Notes: generated by a model not told the origin, from the sequence alone. Shown: positions 8,199 to 16,397, numbered from the stretch's first letter. The stretch is DNA of 64,000 bases from Anaerolineales bacterium UBA2395 (GCA_002343775.1 DDSH01000028.1:225027-289026), one strand, 5' to 3'. Translations and numbers: made by a program.

Positions 8199-8618
8199 TT
8201 ACGCGCGGCAGTTGGCGCACAGACCGAACAATTGCAGCCAGTGTTCCTTGATCTGGTAGCCGGTCTTTTTGGCGATGGATCTCATCAGTGCATCCAGGTC
8301 ATCCCCTTCGAAAAATTCCACCTGCCCGCACCCCTGGCACAGCAGGAGATGCTGGTGACCATGACCGGCAGAGATGAAAGCCTGACAACCCATCGGCTGA
8401 TGCACACGCTGGATGAGATGCAATTCCTCCAGCTTTTCGAGCGTACGATAGACCGTGACCAGCCCCAGGGCGCGATCCTTTTTTCGCGCGAGTCCGTAGA
8501 CTTCGATGGGCGTCAAGGCACGCGTGGCGGTTTGGACGGTTTCCACCACGGCACGCCGTGCGGCGGTAATGCGATAGCCGTTATCGCGCAACTGTTCGAG
8601 CCAGGCACTAGCTGACAT
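8199..8618 (-). CDS. zur: Fur-family zinc uptake regulator
   Basis: A 139-residue Fur-family repressor. The N-terminal winged helix contains NGYRITAARRAVVETV and VYRTLEKLEELHLI. The C-terminal metal/dimer domain has the HGHQHLLLC segment, CxxC (CQGC) and a final CANC, so the structural zinc site is complete. Assignment as Zur rather than Fur or PerR rests on the neighbouring zinc ABC genes. It should repress transport genes when zinc is plentiful. A 10-bp-arm operator lies 15 bp upstream of the ATG, so it is probably autoregulated. The Shine-Dalgarno is weak. Confidence 0.87.
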   Translation of the reverse strand: MSASAWLEQLRDNGYRITAARRAVVETVQTATRALTPIEVYGLARKKDRALGLVTVYRTLEKLEELHLIQRVHQPMGCQAFISAGHGHQHLLLCQGCGQVEFFEGDDLDALMRSIAKKTGYQIKEHWLQLFGLCANCRA

Positions 8619-8632
8619 GTTGAGTACTTTCT

Positions 8633-8655
8633 TTATTGAAAAACATTTTCAATAA
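8633..8655. promoter_or_regulatory. Zur/Fur-family operator in front of zur
   Basis: A perfect inverted repeat: TTATTGAAAA (8633-8642), spacer ACA, TTTTCAATAA (8646-8655). Length, AT-rich arms with TTGAAAA and position 15 bp before the zur ATG are typical of Fur-family binding sites. Confidence 0.82.
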
Positions 8656-8683
8656 TTATAAGTTCGATTTTTCAAAGAGTCAA

Positions 8684-8720
8684 GAAAAAGACCTGACCGG
8701 TTTACGAAGCCGATCAGGTC
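8684..8720 (-). terminator. Intrinsic terminator of the metal-permease operon
   Basis: On the minus strand GACCTGA pairs with TCAGGTC, extended by CGGCTT/GAACCG-type pairs with one mismatch, then CTTTTTCTT follows. It lies 8 bp after the NicO-fusion stop, so the four-gene operon ends here and zur is a separate transcription unit. Confidence 0.8.
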
Positions 8721-8727
8721 CGGTTTA

Positions 8728-11238
8728 TCACCACACCCACCTGGGGTTGAAGCCTTGAATACCCAAGTCTTCCACTTCCCCTGTTTCGACGTTCAACACG
8801 CTGAGATATGAAGTGAATGGGAACGCTTCAAGCGCGTACAATTCATACAGCAGATGTTTTCCATCCGGCGACCAATTCAAACTGCCATGCAAGGCATCCG
8901 CGTCGTTCGTCATGACGCGCGCGTTACTGCCATCGTCATTCATCAGCCAGATCTGGTCACCGCGCGTCACAGACAGGTCACGCCGCACAACAGCAATCAG
9001 GTTTCCATCCGGCGACCAGGCAGCGAGCGTATTCTCAAACCCTTCGCCAGGGTTGATGTTCACCAGCGTCTCTGCGGCAAGGTCATACAGGAACAACTGC
9101 GTCACAAATTGATCATGCCGAATGACCACATCCCGCAGCAGAATGGTCTTGCCATTCGGCGACCACATCGCCGCCGCACCGAGGATGTTCGCAATGACTC
9201 GCGTCTCGCCATTCTCCAGTTGATACAAGCGGATGCCTTCCGGCGTGGCGTAACTCAACCAGTCCCCATCCGGTGACCAGCGCGGGTTGCCGCCGGGAAT
9301 TTGCGAGTCCTGAAATACGGGCTGTGCCACCCCCGTCGCCGCATCCACCCACCACAAAGTCGGCAAGCCGCTGCCGTTGCTGTCCAAACTCAAATGCTCA
9401 TACACGATGCGGCTTCCATCCGGCGACCAGACCATGCCCGAGCAGATCGCGTCGACACACTCGGATAATTTTTTGCGGTCAAACGTTTTCAGGTCAACCA
9501 GCCAGATTTCGCTGGAGACGCTGTCGTTTTGAATGATGTATGCCGACCGGTCATTTTGTGGCGAAACGATGAAATCTGCCACGTTTTGTTTTTCTTCCGA
9601 AAGCATCTGCGAAGTATCATTCGAATACTCGGTGATGAACAAATGCTTGATGCGTTGTTCATCTTCATGCAGATACAAAACCCGCGCTTCATTGACTGAC
9701 GCTTGAACGGGCAGCACAAAAGTGAAATTTTCCTGCGCCCGAACCACTGCAGCCCATGTCAGCCCTGCGCCGAGGATCAGGACGATCAGCGCTGAAACCA
9801 CCGGCAGGACAGGAGCGAAGCGATCCAGAAATCCCATGCGATCGAAGAGGCGGCGGCTGTTGACCATTAGCAAGCCGATGATGATCAGAATCACAGCGAG
9901 GCCGAGGCTGAAGGACAGGATCAATGCCAAACCGAGAAAGATGCGGTTGATCGCAATGGCGACCAGCAAAATGGCGATGGCATCCGGGCATGGGACGAGT
10001 CCGCCGCTGACTCCAAGGGCGATGAGCGAACGCCAGGTGATGGATTCGGGGACGTCATGCGAGTGCATTTTCCCGTCGCCGTGGTGATGCATCCCGGATT
10101 GGGCGGTTTGGATCTTGACCGCGCTGAACGGTTTTCTATTCGACGCGTTGGGGGTTAACGATACGCGTTTGGGCTGCGGTTGGGCGGGCGTTCTGGATCT
10201 CTGCCAATATAAAAATCGCTGCCAAAGTAAATATGCGCCAAGCCCAAGGATCAACGCGCCGGAAAGAATTTCGAGAAATGGAAAAATGGTCGTCGGCAAA
10301 ATGTATTGCGATGCCGCCAGTGTGACAACGCCAAGCAAAAAGACCGAGCCGGTGTGCGTGAGCGTGACGATGGTGCCGAGGACAACCGCGTGCCAGGACG
10401 TGCCGCGCGAACCGACAAGGTATGCCGCGACAACCGTCTTGCCATGACCGGGCGTCAACGCATGCAGCGCGCCCAATGCCAGCGCGATGACAAGCGCGAC
10501 AAAATAGAACGTGAAGGATAGTTGTTCGTTGCGGACAAGGTCAAGCAGAATCTCCTGCGGTGAGCGTTCGGAAAGTTCCGGCACGACCTGTTCGGCGGTT
10601 TCGGTGACGATATCCTTTTGCTGACCGAACGGCAGGGCAGGCGCGCCACTATCCCACGAGGTCAACAGGCGGCTTTGGTCTTCGATCAATTCGGGATTGC
10701 GGATGTGGTCGATGGTGAGGACATGGCTCTTCTGTGAAGGGAAGAGAAAAGCGGTTCCGTCTGTTGCAGTGAGATAAAACCAGTTGATGGATTTCGCCGT
10801 TTCCATGTTGTTTGTGATCACGAGGGTCTCAGCGTTGTTCGTGATCTGGCTCAATGGCGCAGACAGGTTGAAGGTGATGAATTCCTGCCCGGATTGAAAG
10901 GCATTCAACGCGGACGGCAACTGAACCGAAACGATTGTCAATGGGAGGGGTTTGTCGTCGAGCGTGGCGGCCAACTGGTTGAGGCGTGACACGCTCCAGA
11001 CTTCGGCTTCATCTTCACTGACCGAGCCATCCTGATTCGCATCCATCTCATTCCAGAGAAAGTTAACCAGCAACGGTCCCGGCTTGATCTGCCACTCGAT
11101 CTGCATGTCGGTCTGCGACAGGTCAATGGTGATGGTGTGGGCGTATAAATCCGCTGGGTGGGCTTGGACAGTCTTTGTGGGAAACAAAAGAAAAGCGATG
11201 ATCGTGATCGCTGTAAGATTAAATCGAATCTTTTTCAA
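8728..11238 (-). CDS. NicO-type metal transporter fused to an exported TolB-like beta-propeller
   Basis: An 836-residue fusion. Residues 1-26 are a signal peptide. An N-terminal extracytoplasmic domain follows, with an EF-hand-like loop DANQDGSVSEDE (66-77). Residues 240-500 are a NicO/RcnA-type membrane domain with HALTPGHGKT (259-268), a His-rich cytoplasmic-type loop (MHHHGDGKMHSHD, 383-395) and GGLVPCPDA (412-420). From about 505 onward are five PD40 propeller blades (WSPDGSRI, WSPDGDWL, WSPNGKTI, WSPDGNLI, WSPDGKHL). NicO proteins move Ni, Co or related cations; the propeller partner is not usual. The start is TTG with GGAG 7 nt upstream. It closes the operon beginning at 14415. Confidence 0.82.
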   Translation of the reverse strand: MKKIRFNLTAITIIAFLLFPTKTVQAHPADLYAHTITIDLSQTDMQIEWQIKPGPLLVNFLWNEMDANQDGSVSEDEAEVWSVSRLNQLAATLDDKPLPLTIVSVQLPSALNAFQSGQEFITFNLSAPLSQITNNAETLVITNNMETAKSINWFYLTATDGTAFLFPSQKSHVLTIDHIRNPELIEDQSRLLTSWDSGAPALPFGQQKDIVTETAEQVVPELSERSPQEILLDLVRNEQLSFTFYFVALVIALALGALHALTPGHGKTVVAAYLVGSRGTSWHAVVLGTIVTLTHTGSVFLLGVVTLAASQYILPTTIFPFLEILSGALILGLGAYLLWQRFLYWQRSRTPAQPQPKRVSLTPNASNRKPFSAVKIQTAQSGMHHHGDGKMHSHDVPESITWRSLIALGVSGGLVPCPDAIAILLVAIAINRIFLGLALILSFSLGLAVILIIIGLLMVNSRRLFDRMGFLDRFAPVLPVVSALIVLILGAGLTWAAVVRAQENFTFVLPVQASVNEARVLYLHEDEQRIKHLFITEYSNDTSQMLSEEKQNVADFIVSPQNDRSAYIIQNDSVSSEIWLVDLKTFDRKKLSECVDAICSGMVWSPDGSRIVYEHLSLDSNGSGLPTLWWVDAATGVAQPVFQDSQIPGGNPRWSPDGDWLSYATPEGIRLYQLENGETRVIANILGAAAMWSPNGKTILLRDVVIRHDQFVTQLFLYDLAAETLVNINPGEGFENTLAAWSPDGNLIAVVRRDLSVTRGDQIWLMNDDGSNARVMTNDADALHGSLNWSPDGKHLLYELYALEAFPFTSYLSVLNVETGEVEDLGIQGFNPRWVW

Positions 11239-11279
11239 GAATTCTCCATGCAGGCAGCCTGAGTATGTCCTTCAAAAGG

Positions 11280-12641
11280 TTACGGCAGCCACTGCGGCAT
11301 GATGCCCTGGGTAAGCAGAACGGCTTCAGTAGCAGTACCCTGCCACAAACCGATCTCCGGCTGGTATTGTCCGCGTAGTTTGAATTGCTGAAAGATCAAA
11401 CGATCTCCCCATGGGTCCCATTGCGGCGAGTTATAAGTGTATTCGGGGTCACTGGCAACAAGAATGCCATCCAACATGGCGGGGTTGAAAACCCACAAGG
11501 CTTGTGTCAATTGCCGGTCGTTCACGCGCAGGCTGAGGACGGCGCGTTCCGCCAATGGAGACCAGGCTATCGAGTAGTAGGAATAGTCGTAGGTGTCTTT
11601 TTGACCGATGTAGGTGACGCTCTCGTTGATGCTCAGGTCGGCAAGCTTGACCTGTGACCGACCGCCGCTTTCCGTTTGAGCATAGACCGTGTAGAGAAAT
11701 TTCATCGAATCTGGCGACCATGTGACGGGTCCGCCGGTATTCGAGGCGAAGAGAAAATGCTCCCCGGTTTGGAAATCGATCAGATGGATGGTATCTGATA
11801 ACCCGTCGAAAGAAGCGAGTTTATTCGAGTCAGGCGACCAGGTTGGGTTGTACCCCAAAATCTGCTGGTCGGCGTAGACGGGTCCATCCTGACCATTTTC
11901 CAGATCCAACACCCAGGTGCGCGGCGAACCAAAGGGGATATCTGGCGTGGGACCGGCGGCTTCGCGCGAGTAGGCGATGCGGGTCTCATCCGGCGAAACG
12001 GCGGGCGTAGTGCAGCGGTCGAAGCCGCAATTGAGGAGCATCGACGAATCGCCGCCCTCACGGCTGACGCGCCAAAGATCCACGCCGCCATTTTCGTTCG
12101 GGGATGTGAAAATGATGAAGTCGCCGCTCTGCGCCGCGTCAAACGAGATGATCGGAATGGTCTCATCGGTCAGGCGCCGGGGATCGCTGCCATCCACATT
12201 CACCGACCAAATGCTGTTTCTATTCTCCTGCATTAACAGGTATGCCACACGCGGTTCGCGGACGGTGAAGCTCCATGTTTGTGCCTGTTTGACTTCGCGT
12301 CCCCCACTGGCAGTTTCGCCCGCATCCACAAGCAATCGATATGTAACCCCTTTTTGATAGGCTTGAACCGGTGTGAAGCGCAATGTGTAGGTATCCGTCC
12401 ATTCAAGGTAACCTTCCTGAACGGGATCGAGAAAAATAAGCGAAGATGCCATTTCCGAATCGAACGCTTCGGAAAATGTAAAGGTGATGGTCTGGTATGG
12501 ACCGACAACGCCATCTTCGGGCAGGTCCACTCGCACGCGGACCCCCGCCTGTTCGCCGATGAAGATGACAAACCCAACCAGTGCGGCGAGGGCGAGAAGA
12601 AGACTGACAGCGGCGGTATCGAGCGAAAGACGAAATTTCAT
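11280..12641 (-). CDS. Membrane-anchored Ig-like + TolB beta-propeller protein
   Basis: A 453-residue protein with one N-terminal membrane anchor (LLLALAALVGFVIFI). It is followed by a bacterial Ig-like (SbsA/Big_5-type) domain of about 100 residues (ITFTFSEAFDSEMAS, TLRFTPVQAY). The rest is a beta-propeller with PD40-type blades (NVDGSDPRRLT, SPDETRIAYSR, WSPDSNKLAS, WSPDSMKFLYT, PQWDPWGDRLIF). The C-terminal end PQWLP resembles the PRWVW end of the NicO fusion, so the two propellers are probably related. It overlaps the TIGR03943 stop by 4 bp and is co-translated with it. The likely role is as an extracytoplasmic binding or scaffold partner of the permeases. Confidence 0.72.
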   Translation of the reverse strand: MKFRLSLDTAAVSLLLALAALVGFVIFIGEQAGVRVRVDLPEDGVVGPYQTITFTFSEAFDSEMASSLIFLDPVQEGYLEWTDTYTLRFTPVQAYQKGVTYRLLVDAGETASGGREVKQAQTWSFTVREPRVAYLLMQENRNSIWSVNVDGSDPRRLTDETIPIISFDAAQSGDFIIFTSPNENGGVDLWRVSREGGDSSMLLNCGFDRCTTPAVSPDETRIAYSREAAGPTPDIPFGSPRTWVLDLENGQDGPVYADQQILGYNPTWSPDSNKLASFDGLSDTIHLIDFQTGEHFLFASNTGGPVTWSPDSMKFLYTVYAQTESGGRSQVKLADLSINESVTYIGQKDTYDYSYYSIAWSPLAERAVLSLRVNDRQLTQALWVFNPAMLDGILVASDPEYTYNSPQWDPWGDRLIFQQFKLRGQYQPEIGLWQGTATEAVLLTQGIMPQWLP

Positions 12642-13405
12642 GGGAATAAATACGGCTGGTCTGGCGCGGGGACACTTTGCACCGATTCGGCGACGATCAT
12701 CGGTACGCGGCTTTCATTCAATATAACCGTTTCGATGGATCCTTTCACCAGGACCCACGAATCCTGTTCCAGTGTCAGCGCTTCACCCCAAAGTACGGGC
12801 ATCGCAATCGCAAAACCGTCTGCAGCACAGCAGGAAACGACAAAACGGCTGACATAAAATTGATCGGTTTCTAGCGCTTCGTCGAAGTAAACGAACCCGA
12901 TCACCGATGCGCTTTGCCCGTTGAATTGGGTCACGTTCTCTTCGAAGTTGAACAATTTCAACCAGTCCAGAATGTTGCGTTCCTCAGACTCGGTCTCGAA
13001 GATACGCGCCGATGAATCTGAACTGACGAGCGGGGCGCTGGTGCTGAATCCCTTGGTGGAAAAAGCAGACGAATCCAACGGGCGCGCGGGGATCAGAATG
13101 CCGATCGCCAGCGGGATCAACATCACCCACAGCGATCCCGAGGCAGGCGCATGGTCATGTTCATGGTGGTGGTCGTGCTCAGGGTCATGCTCCTGCTCAT
13201 GCTGACGAGCACGACGAATTTCTGTGAAGACCGCCTGAGCAAGCACGGCAAGGAAGACCATGCCAAAGATGGTCAACGGCACAAAGCGGGCATTGATGTA
13301 CCAGGTCAACTGTCCGCTGGCGGCTTTGGATGCAAAGAAAATGCTCAAGCCGAGCAGCAGCAAACCCTGAAACGAACGGATCATTCGCGAAGACATGGCG
13401 GTCAC
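12638..13405 (-). CDS. TIGR03943/DUF1980-family permease partner, His-rich
   Basis: A 255-residue protein that begins at GTG overlapping the permease stop (GTGA). It has two N-terminal membrane segments, then a strongly His/Glu/Asp-rich stretch at residues 69-85 and a third membrane segment (LWVMLIPLAIGILI). The extracytoplasmic domain holds SCCAADGFAIAM, the double-Cys hallmark of TIGR03943 proteins. Members typically sit next to PF03773 permeases, exactly as here, and the pair is presumed to form one transporter. The His-rich stretch suggests zinc or another transition metal. The substrate has not been shown for the family as far as I know. Confidence 0.82.
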   Translation of the reverse strand: MTAMSSRMIRSFQGLLLLGLSIFFASKAASGQLTWYINARFVPLTIFGMVFLAVLAQAVFTEIRRARQHEQEHDPEHDHHHEHDHAPASGSLWVMLIPLAIGILIPARPLDSSAFSTKGFSTSAPLVSSDSSARIFETESEERNILDWLKLFNFEENVTQFNGQSASVIGFVYFDEALETDQFYVSRFVVSCCAADGFAIAMPVLWGEALTLEQDSWVLVKGSIETVILNESRVPMIVAESVQSVPAPDQPYLFP

Positions 13406-14415
13406 CTTATCAAATAGTTAAAGATCAAACCGGTTAATAAACTCATCATGAATGGAATGGCAACAATATAAAACACCGCGCGCCGTTTGAAGACCTGCAC
13501 ATACATCATCACGCTTTTGATGTCTACCATCGGACCGAAGACCAGGAAGGAAAGGATCGAGCCGAAACTAAATGTATTGACAAACCCCAGCGCCACAAAT
13601 GAATCCACCGTCGAACAAATGGAGAGCAGGATCGCAAGCAGCAGCATGACCAGCACCGAAAGGATCGGTCCGCTGCCAATGGCAAGCAGCGCCGACTGCG
13701 GGATGAAGGTCTGCAACCCGGCGGAGAGCATCGAGCCGAGGATGAGATAGCGCCCCATATCGAAAAACTCGTCCACGGTGATGAGCAATGCCTTGCGGGT
13801 CTTTTCGAGGAAGGAAGCACCGGGCGCGGCATGGTCGTGATCGTGTTCGTGCGCAGACAGCACCGGTCGCAAAATACTTCCCGCATCGTTCTCGACCGAG
13901 AAAATGAGTCCTGTCACCACGGCAATCCCCAGGCTGATGGCGAAGCGCCAGAAGAGCATCTCGCCCCACCCGAATGCCGAAGCCGTGCTGAAGATGACAA
14001 TGGGGTTCAAGACCGGCGCAGCCAGCAAGAACGAGATTCCCGCCGAAAGCGGAAGTCCCTTTTTGAACAGGCGGCGCGTAAGCGGCACAACCCCGCATTC
14101 ACAGACCGGGAAGATCATGCCCATGAACGCACCGCTGACTGCCGCGGCAGCGGGTCGGTTCGAGACCCAGCGGCTCATCTGGTCACGGTCAAGGAACACT
14201 TCCACGAGTCCCGAAGCGAATGTGCCGAGGAGGAGGAACGGCACAGCCTCCACAAAGATGCCAAGGAAGACCGTCGCAAAAACGTTCAGACGATCCCACA
14301 GCCATGAAAAGAATCCGGCAGGCATCATGCTGGAGGCTACAAGAACGAGAATGCCCAGTGTGATGAGCAGGATCAAATTTCGCGGCAGGCGGCGGGGTGT
14401 TGTTGTAGTTTCCAC
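13402..14415 (-). CDS. PF03773 (DUF318/ArsP-like) permease
   Basis: A 337-residue polytopic membrane protein, first gene of the operon. It shows FPVCECGVVPLTRR, with two Cys in the membrane entry, and AAPVLNPIVIFST, both typical of the PF03773 permease family to which ArsP belongs. A short loop near the middle is His/Asp-rich (SAHEHDHDHAA). ArsP exports organoarsenicals, but pairing with a TIGR03943 protein and proximity to zur argue for a metal substrate here. The start is GTG with a TATAAT hexamer 6 nt upstream and no Shine-Dalgarno. Confidence 0.83.
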   Translation of the reverse strand: METTTTPRRLPRNLILLITLGILVLVASSMMPAGFFSWLWDRLNVFATVFLGIFVEAVPFLLLGTFASGLVEVFLDRDQMSRWVSNRPAAAAVSGAFMGMIFPVCECGVVPLTRRLFKKGLPLSAGISFLLAAPVLNPIVIFSTASAFGWGEMLFWRFAISLGIAVVTGLIFSVENDAGSILRPVLSAHEHDHDHAAPGASFLEKTRKALLITVDEFFDMGRYLILGSMLSAGLQTFIPQSALLAIGSGPILSVLVMLLLAILLSICSTVDSFVALGFVNTFSFGSILSFLVFGPMVDIKSVMMYVQVFKRRAVFYIVAIPFMMSLLTGLIFNYLIR

Positions 14416-14421
14416 GGGACG

Positions 14422-14427
14422 ATTATA
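14422..14427 (-). promoter_or_regulatory. Possible -10 of the metal-permease operon
   Basis: Minus-strand TATAAT ends 6 nt before the GTG start at 14415, implying a leaderless mRNA. The octamer ATTATAAT is palindromic, so it reads as a -10 on both strands. No good -35 is visible and no convincing Zur box lies here. Confidence 0.45.
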
Positions 14428-14476
14428 ATCAACCGACCTGAGAGTTTTATGAATTCAATCGTTCCAACAGGTTAAG

Positions 14477-14502
14477 CGAGTTTTTCTCGAAAAGAAAACT
14501 CG
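14477..14502. repeat. Inverted repeat in the diguanylate cyclase leader
   Basis: CGAGTTTT (14477-14484) and AAAACTCG (14495-14502) form a perfect 8-bp stem with a 10-nt loop. It ends 27 bp before the GGDEF start. No T-run follows. It may be a regulatory hairpin or a protein-binding site. Confidence 0.4.
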
Positions 14503-14529
14503 ACAAGCGTCTGCCGATCGGGGCTCTAT

Positions 14530-15660
14530 ATGATCAAGAAATGGTTCGGCAAAATCCTGCTGGATCTTGGCGATCTCGAAGGAGAGTTTCGTCAATTCCA
14601 CCTGCGGGACACCATTAATTTTTACACCATCGCCGCCATTGCCATGGCGGCTGCAAATCTTGCCATGTTGAGCATCGATACCCTGTTCATCGACGGGAAT
14701 CGAGTTGCATTCCTATGGCTGCTCGCCTTCCGCAGTTCGTACGTGGCTTTCACTGTTGGGTGTCTTCTACTTGCGCGACGCACCACCTGGTATAAGACTC
14801 TGGATACCTATACATTCGGGTGGCTGTTGGTGACGAACATTTTTTTTATTTCGTTCAACTTCATCCGCCCCGGAGATTATCTGACAACAAATGTGGATGT
14901 CCTGCTCGTATTTGGGATCTACGTGCTTTCGTCGCTGCGCATCGACAAAGTGACCCTGCTGACCTTCACATTTTCCATCGGCTCCCTGTTCGTGGTGTAT
15001 TACTACAAGACCGATGTTTCCATCATTACACGCAGCATCCTGCTCTGGATCCATATCTTCGTGCAGGTGATCGGCTTGGTCTCCGCCATTCAGATCCAGA
15101 CCTATCGCCGGAGGGCGTTTCTTGCCTACAACCAGGAGAAAAAGGCGCGCGAGCTGGCACATGACATGCTGCGCGTCGATGCGATGACGCAATGCCTCAG
15201 CCGGCATCATTTTCTTGATCTGGCAGAACAGGAATTCGAGCGAGCGAGGCGATATTCCCGCCCGCTTTCGGTGTTGATGATGGACATCGACCATTTCAAG
15301 AGCATCAACGACCGATTTGGCCATCACGCAGGTGACCAGGCACTCAAACGCTTTGCTGAGATCGTCCGCCGCGAAAAGCGGCAATCTGACCTGCTTGGCA
15401 GGTTGGGAGGTGAAGAATTTGCCCTGCTGCTGCCAGAGACTCGCGTCCGCGATGCGGAGAAGGTTGCACGACGGGTTCAGGAAATCTGGTCGAGGACGGA
15501 AATCCAGGTCGCAGGGTTGATCATTTCATCGACCGTCAGTATCGGGGTGGTCGAATCTGCGGGAGACGATCATCTCTTCGAGGATGTTTTGATGCGGTCC
15601 GATCAAGCCATGTACCGTGCCAAACAGGGCGGACGTAACCGGGTGGAAGTCGGGTATTAA
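14530..15660 (+). CDS. Membrane diguanylate cyclase (GGDEF)
   Basis: A 376-residue protein with about six N-terminal membrane segments (residues 25-200), a short basic linker, and a C-terminal GGDEF domain. The active-site loop is GGEEF at 293-297, an active variant, after MMDIDHFKSINDRFGH, which carries the metal-binding Asp. It should make cyclic di-GMP from GTP in response to an unknown signal sensed in the membrane domain. No RxxD inhibitory site is evident directly upstream of GGEEF. The tandem c-di-GMP riboswitches at 21.7-22.0 kb show that this second messenger controls gene expression in this organism. Confidence 0.9.
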   Translation: MIKKWFGKILLDLGDLEGEFRQFHLRDTINFYTIAAIAMAAANLAMLSIDTLFIDGNRVAFLWLLAFRSSYVAFTVGCLLLARRTTWYKTLDTYTFGWLLVTNIFFISFNFIRPGDYLTTNVDVLLVFGIYVLSSLRIDKVTLLTFTFSIGSLFVVYYYKTDVSIITRSILLWIHIFVQVIGLVSAIQIQTYRRRAFLAYNQEKKARELAHDMLRVDAMTQCLSRHHFLDLAEQEFERARRYSRPLSVLMMDIDHFKSINDRFGHHAGDQALKRFAEIVRREKRQSDLLGRLGGEEFALLLPETRVRDAEKVARRVQEIWSRTEIQVAGLIISSTVSIGVVESAGDDHLFEDVLMRSDQAMYRAKQGGRNRVEVGY

Positions 15661-15709
15661 TTCCTCTTCTTTAAAAAGACCTCTTGTGAAAATCTCAAAC
15701 ATTGAAAAG

Positions 15710-15764
15710 GACTCCGAAAGTTCTACTTTCGGAAACTCCACCTGAAGTAGAACTTCAGGATTCC
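15710..15764. repeat. Two-hairpin dispersed repeat, intergenic copy
   Basis: Two adjacent perfect 8-bp hairpins: CCGAAAGT-TCT-ACTTTCGG (15714-15732) and CCTGAAGT-AGA-ACTTCAGG (15741-15759), bounded by GACT and ATTCC. The same architecture, with the same TCT and AGA loops but different stem bases, occurs in frame inside valS (61895-61945). Confidence 0.75.
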
Positions 15765-15787
15765 AAACTACTTATGCAAGAGGACTA

Positions 15788-15819
15788 ATAAAAAAAACCG
15801 CATGGGGTCATCCATGCGG
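15788..15819 (-). terminator. Intrinsic terminator of the rhodanese gene
   Basis: CCGCATGG (15798-15805) and CCATGCGG (15812-15819) form an 8-bp stem with a 6-nt loop. On the minus strand it is followed by eight T residues. Confidence 0.88.
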
Positions 15820-15834
15820 CATCGATCGGTCAAT

Positions 15835-16314
15835 CTACTGTGGCGCACCCTCAATGGGATAGCCTTTGGCGTACCATTCCCGCAGCCCGCCTGCCATGCT
15901 GGTGGCGGTGAATCCCGCATTCAGGAGAATATCGCGTCCCTCCTGACTGCGATTGCCGGAGCGGCAAATGACCAGGATCTCCTGGTCTTTGGGCAGTTCA
16001 CCCAAACGGGCAGGTAACTGATCCAATGGAATGAGTGTGGTGTTCGGCGCATGATACTCATCCCATTCTTCCTTTGTGCGGACATCGAGCACGAAGACTC
16101 CATCCTGATACATTTGATGGGCTTCGTCCACGCTGATTTCCTGCGCCAGCCCGGTGGCTGCGCCTGTTCCGCCACTTGCAGATGTGGCGATCAGGAAGAT
16201 GACCAGCGCGACCAGCCCCACTACTCCCAACTGAACCGCCGGTTTCCGCATAAACGCAGAGAACCCGCTGCGGGTGTTGAGACTGCTTCTTTTTGTTGTT
16301 TTTCTTCGGGACAT
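15835..16314 (-). CDS. Membrane-anchored rhodanese-like protein
   Basis: The ATG at 16314 is preferred because GAGAGGA lies 6 nt upstream; the longer frame to 16422 would lack a site. The product is about 159 residues: a basic N-terminus, one membrane segment (LGVVGLVALVIFLIATSA), then a single rhodanese domain. The active-site loop is CRSGNR in VICRSGNRSQEG, with the catalytic Cys present, and GGLREWYAKGYPI ends the domain. It likely faces the outside and carries persulfide or sulfane sulfur; whether it is an enzyme or a sulfur carrier is unclear. It has its own terminator. Confidence 0.85.
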   Translation of the reverse strand: MSRRKTTKRSSLNTRSGFSAFMRKPAVQLGVVGLVALVIFLIATSASGGTGAATGLAQEISVDEAHQMYQDGVFVLDVRTKEEWDEYHAPNTTLIPLDQLPARLGELPKDQEILVICRSGNRSQEGRDILLNAGFTATSMAGGLREWYAKGYPIEGAPQ

Positions 16315-16397
16315 ACGAATCCTCTCGATCATTAGGTTGGTTTCCTGCTTAGATGCACATCCGGGGCGGAAGTTGCAATCTTTGATCAAGAAACTTG

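Noticed and set aside
13402..14415. Calling the PF03773 permease ArsP (organoarsenical efflux)
   Set aside because: The family includes ArsP, but the TIGR03943 partner and the zur neighbourhood do not support arsenic; no ars genes are present.
14422..14427. Zur box upstream of the permease operon
   Set aside because: The AT-rich stretch near 14440-14460 shares only about half the positions with the zur operator on one side and none on the other.
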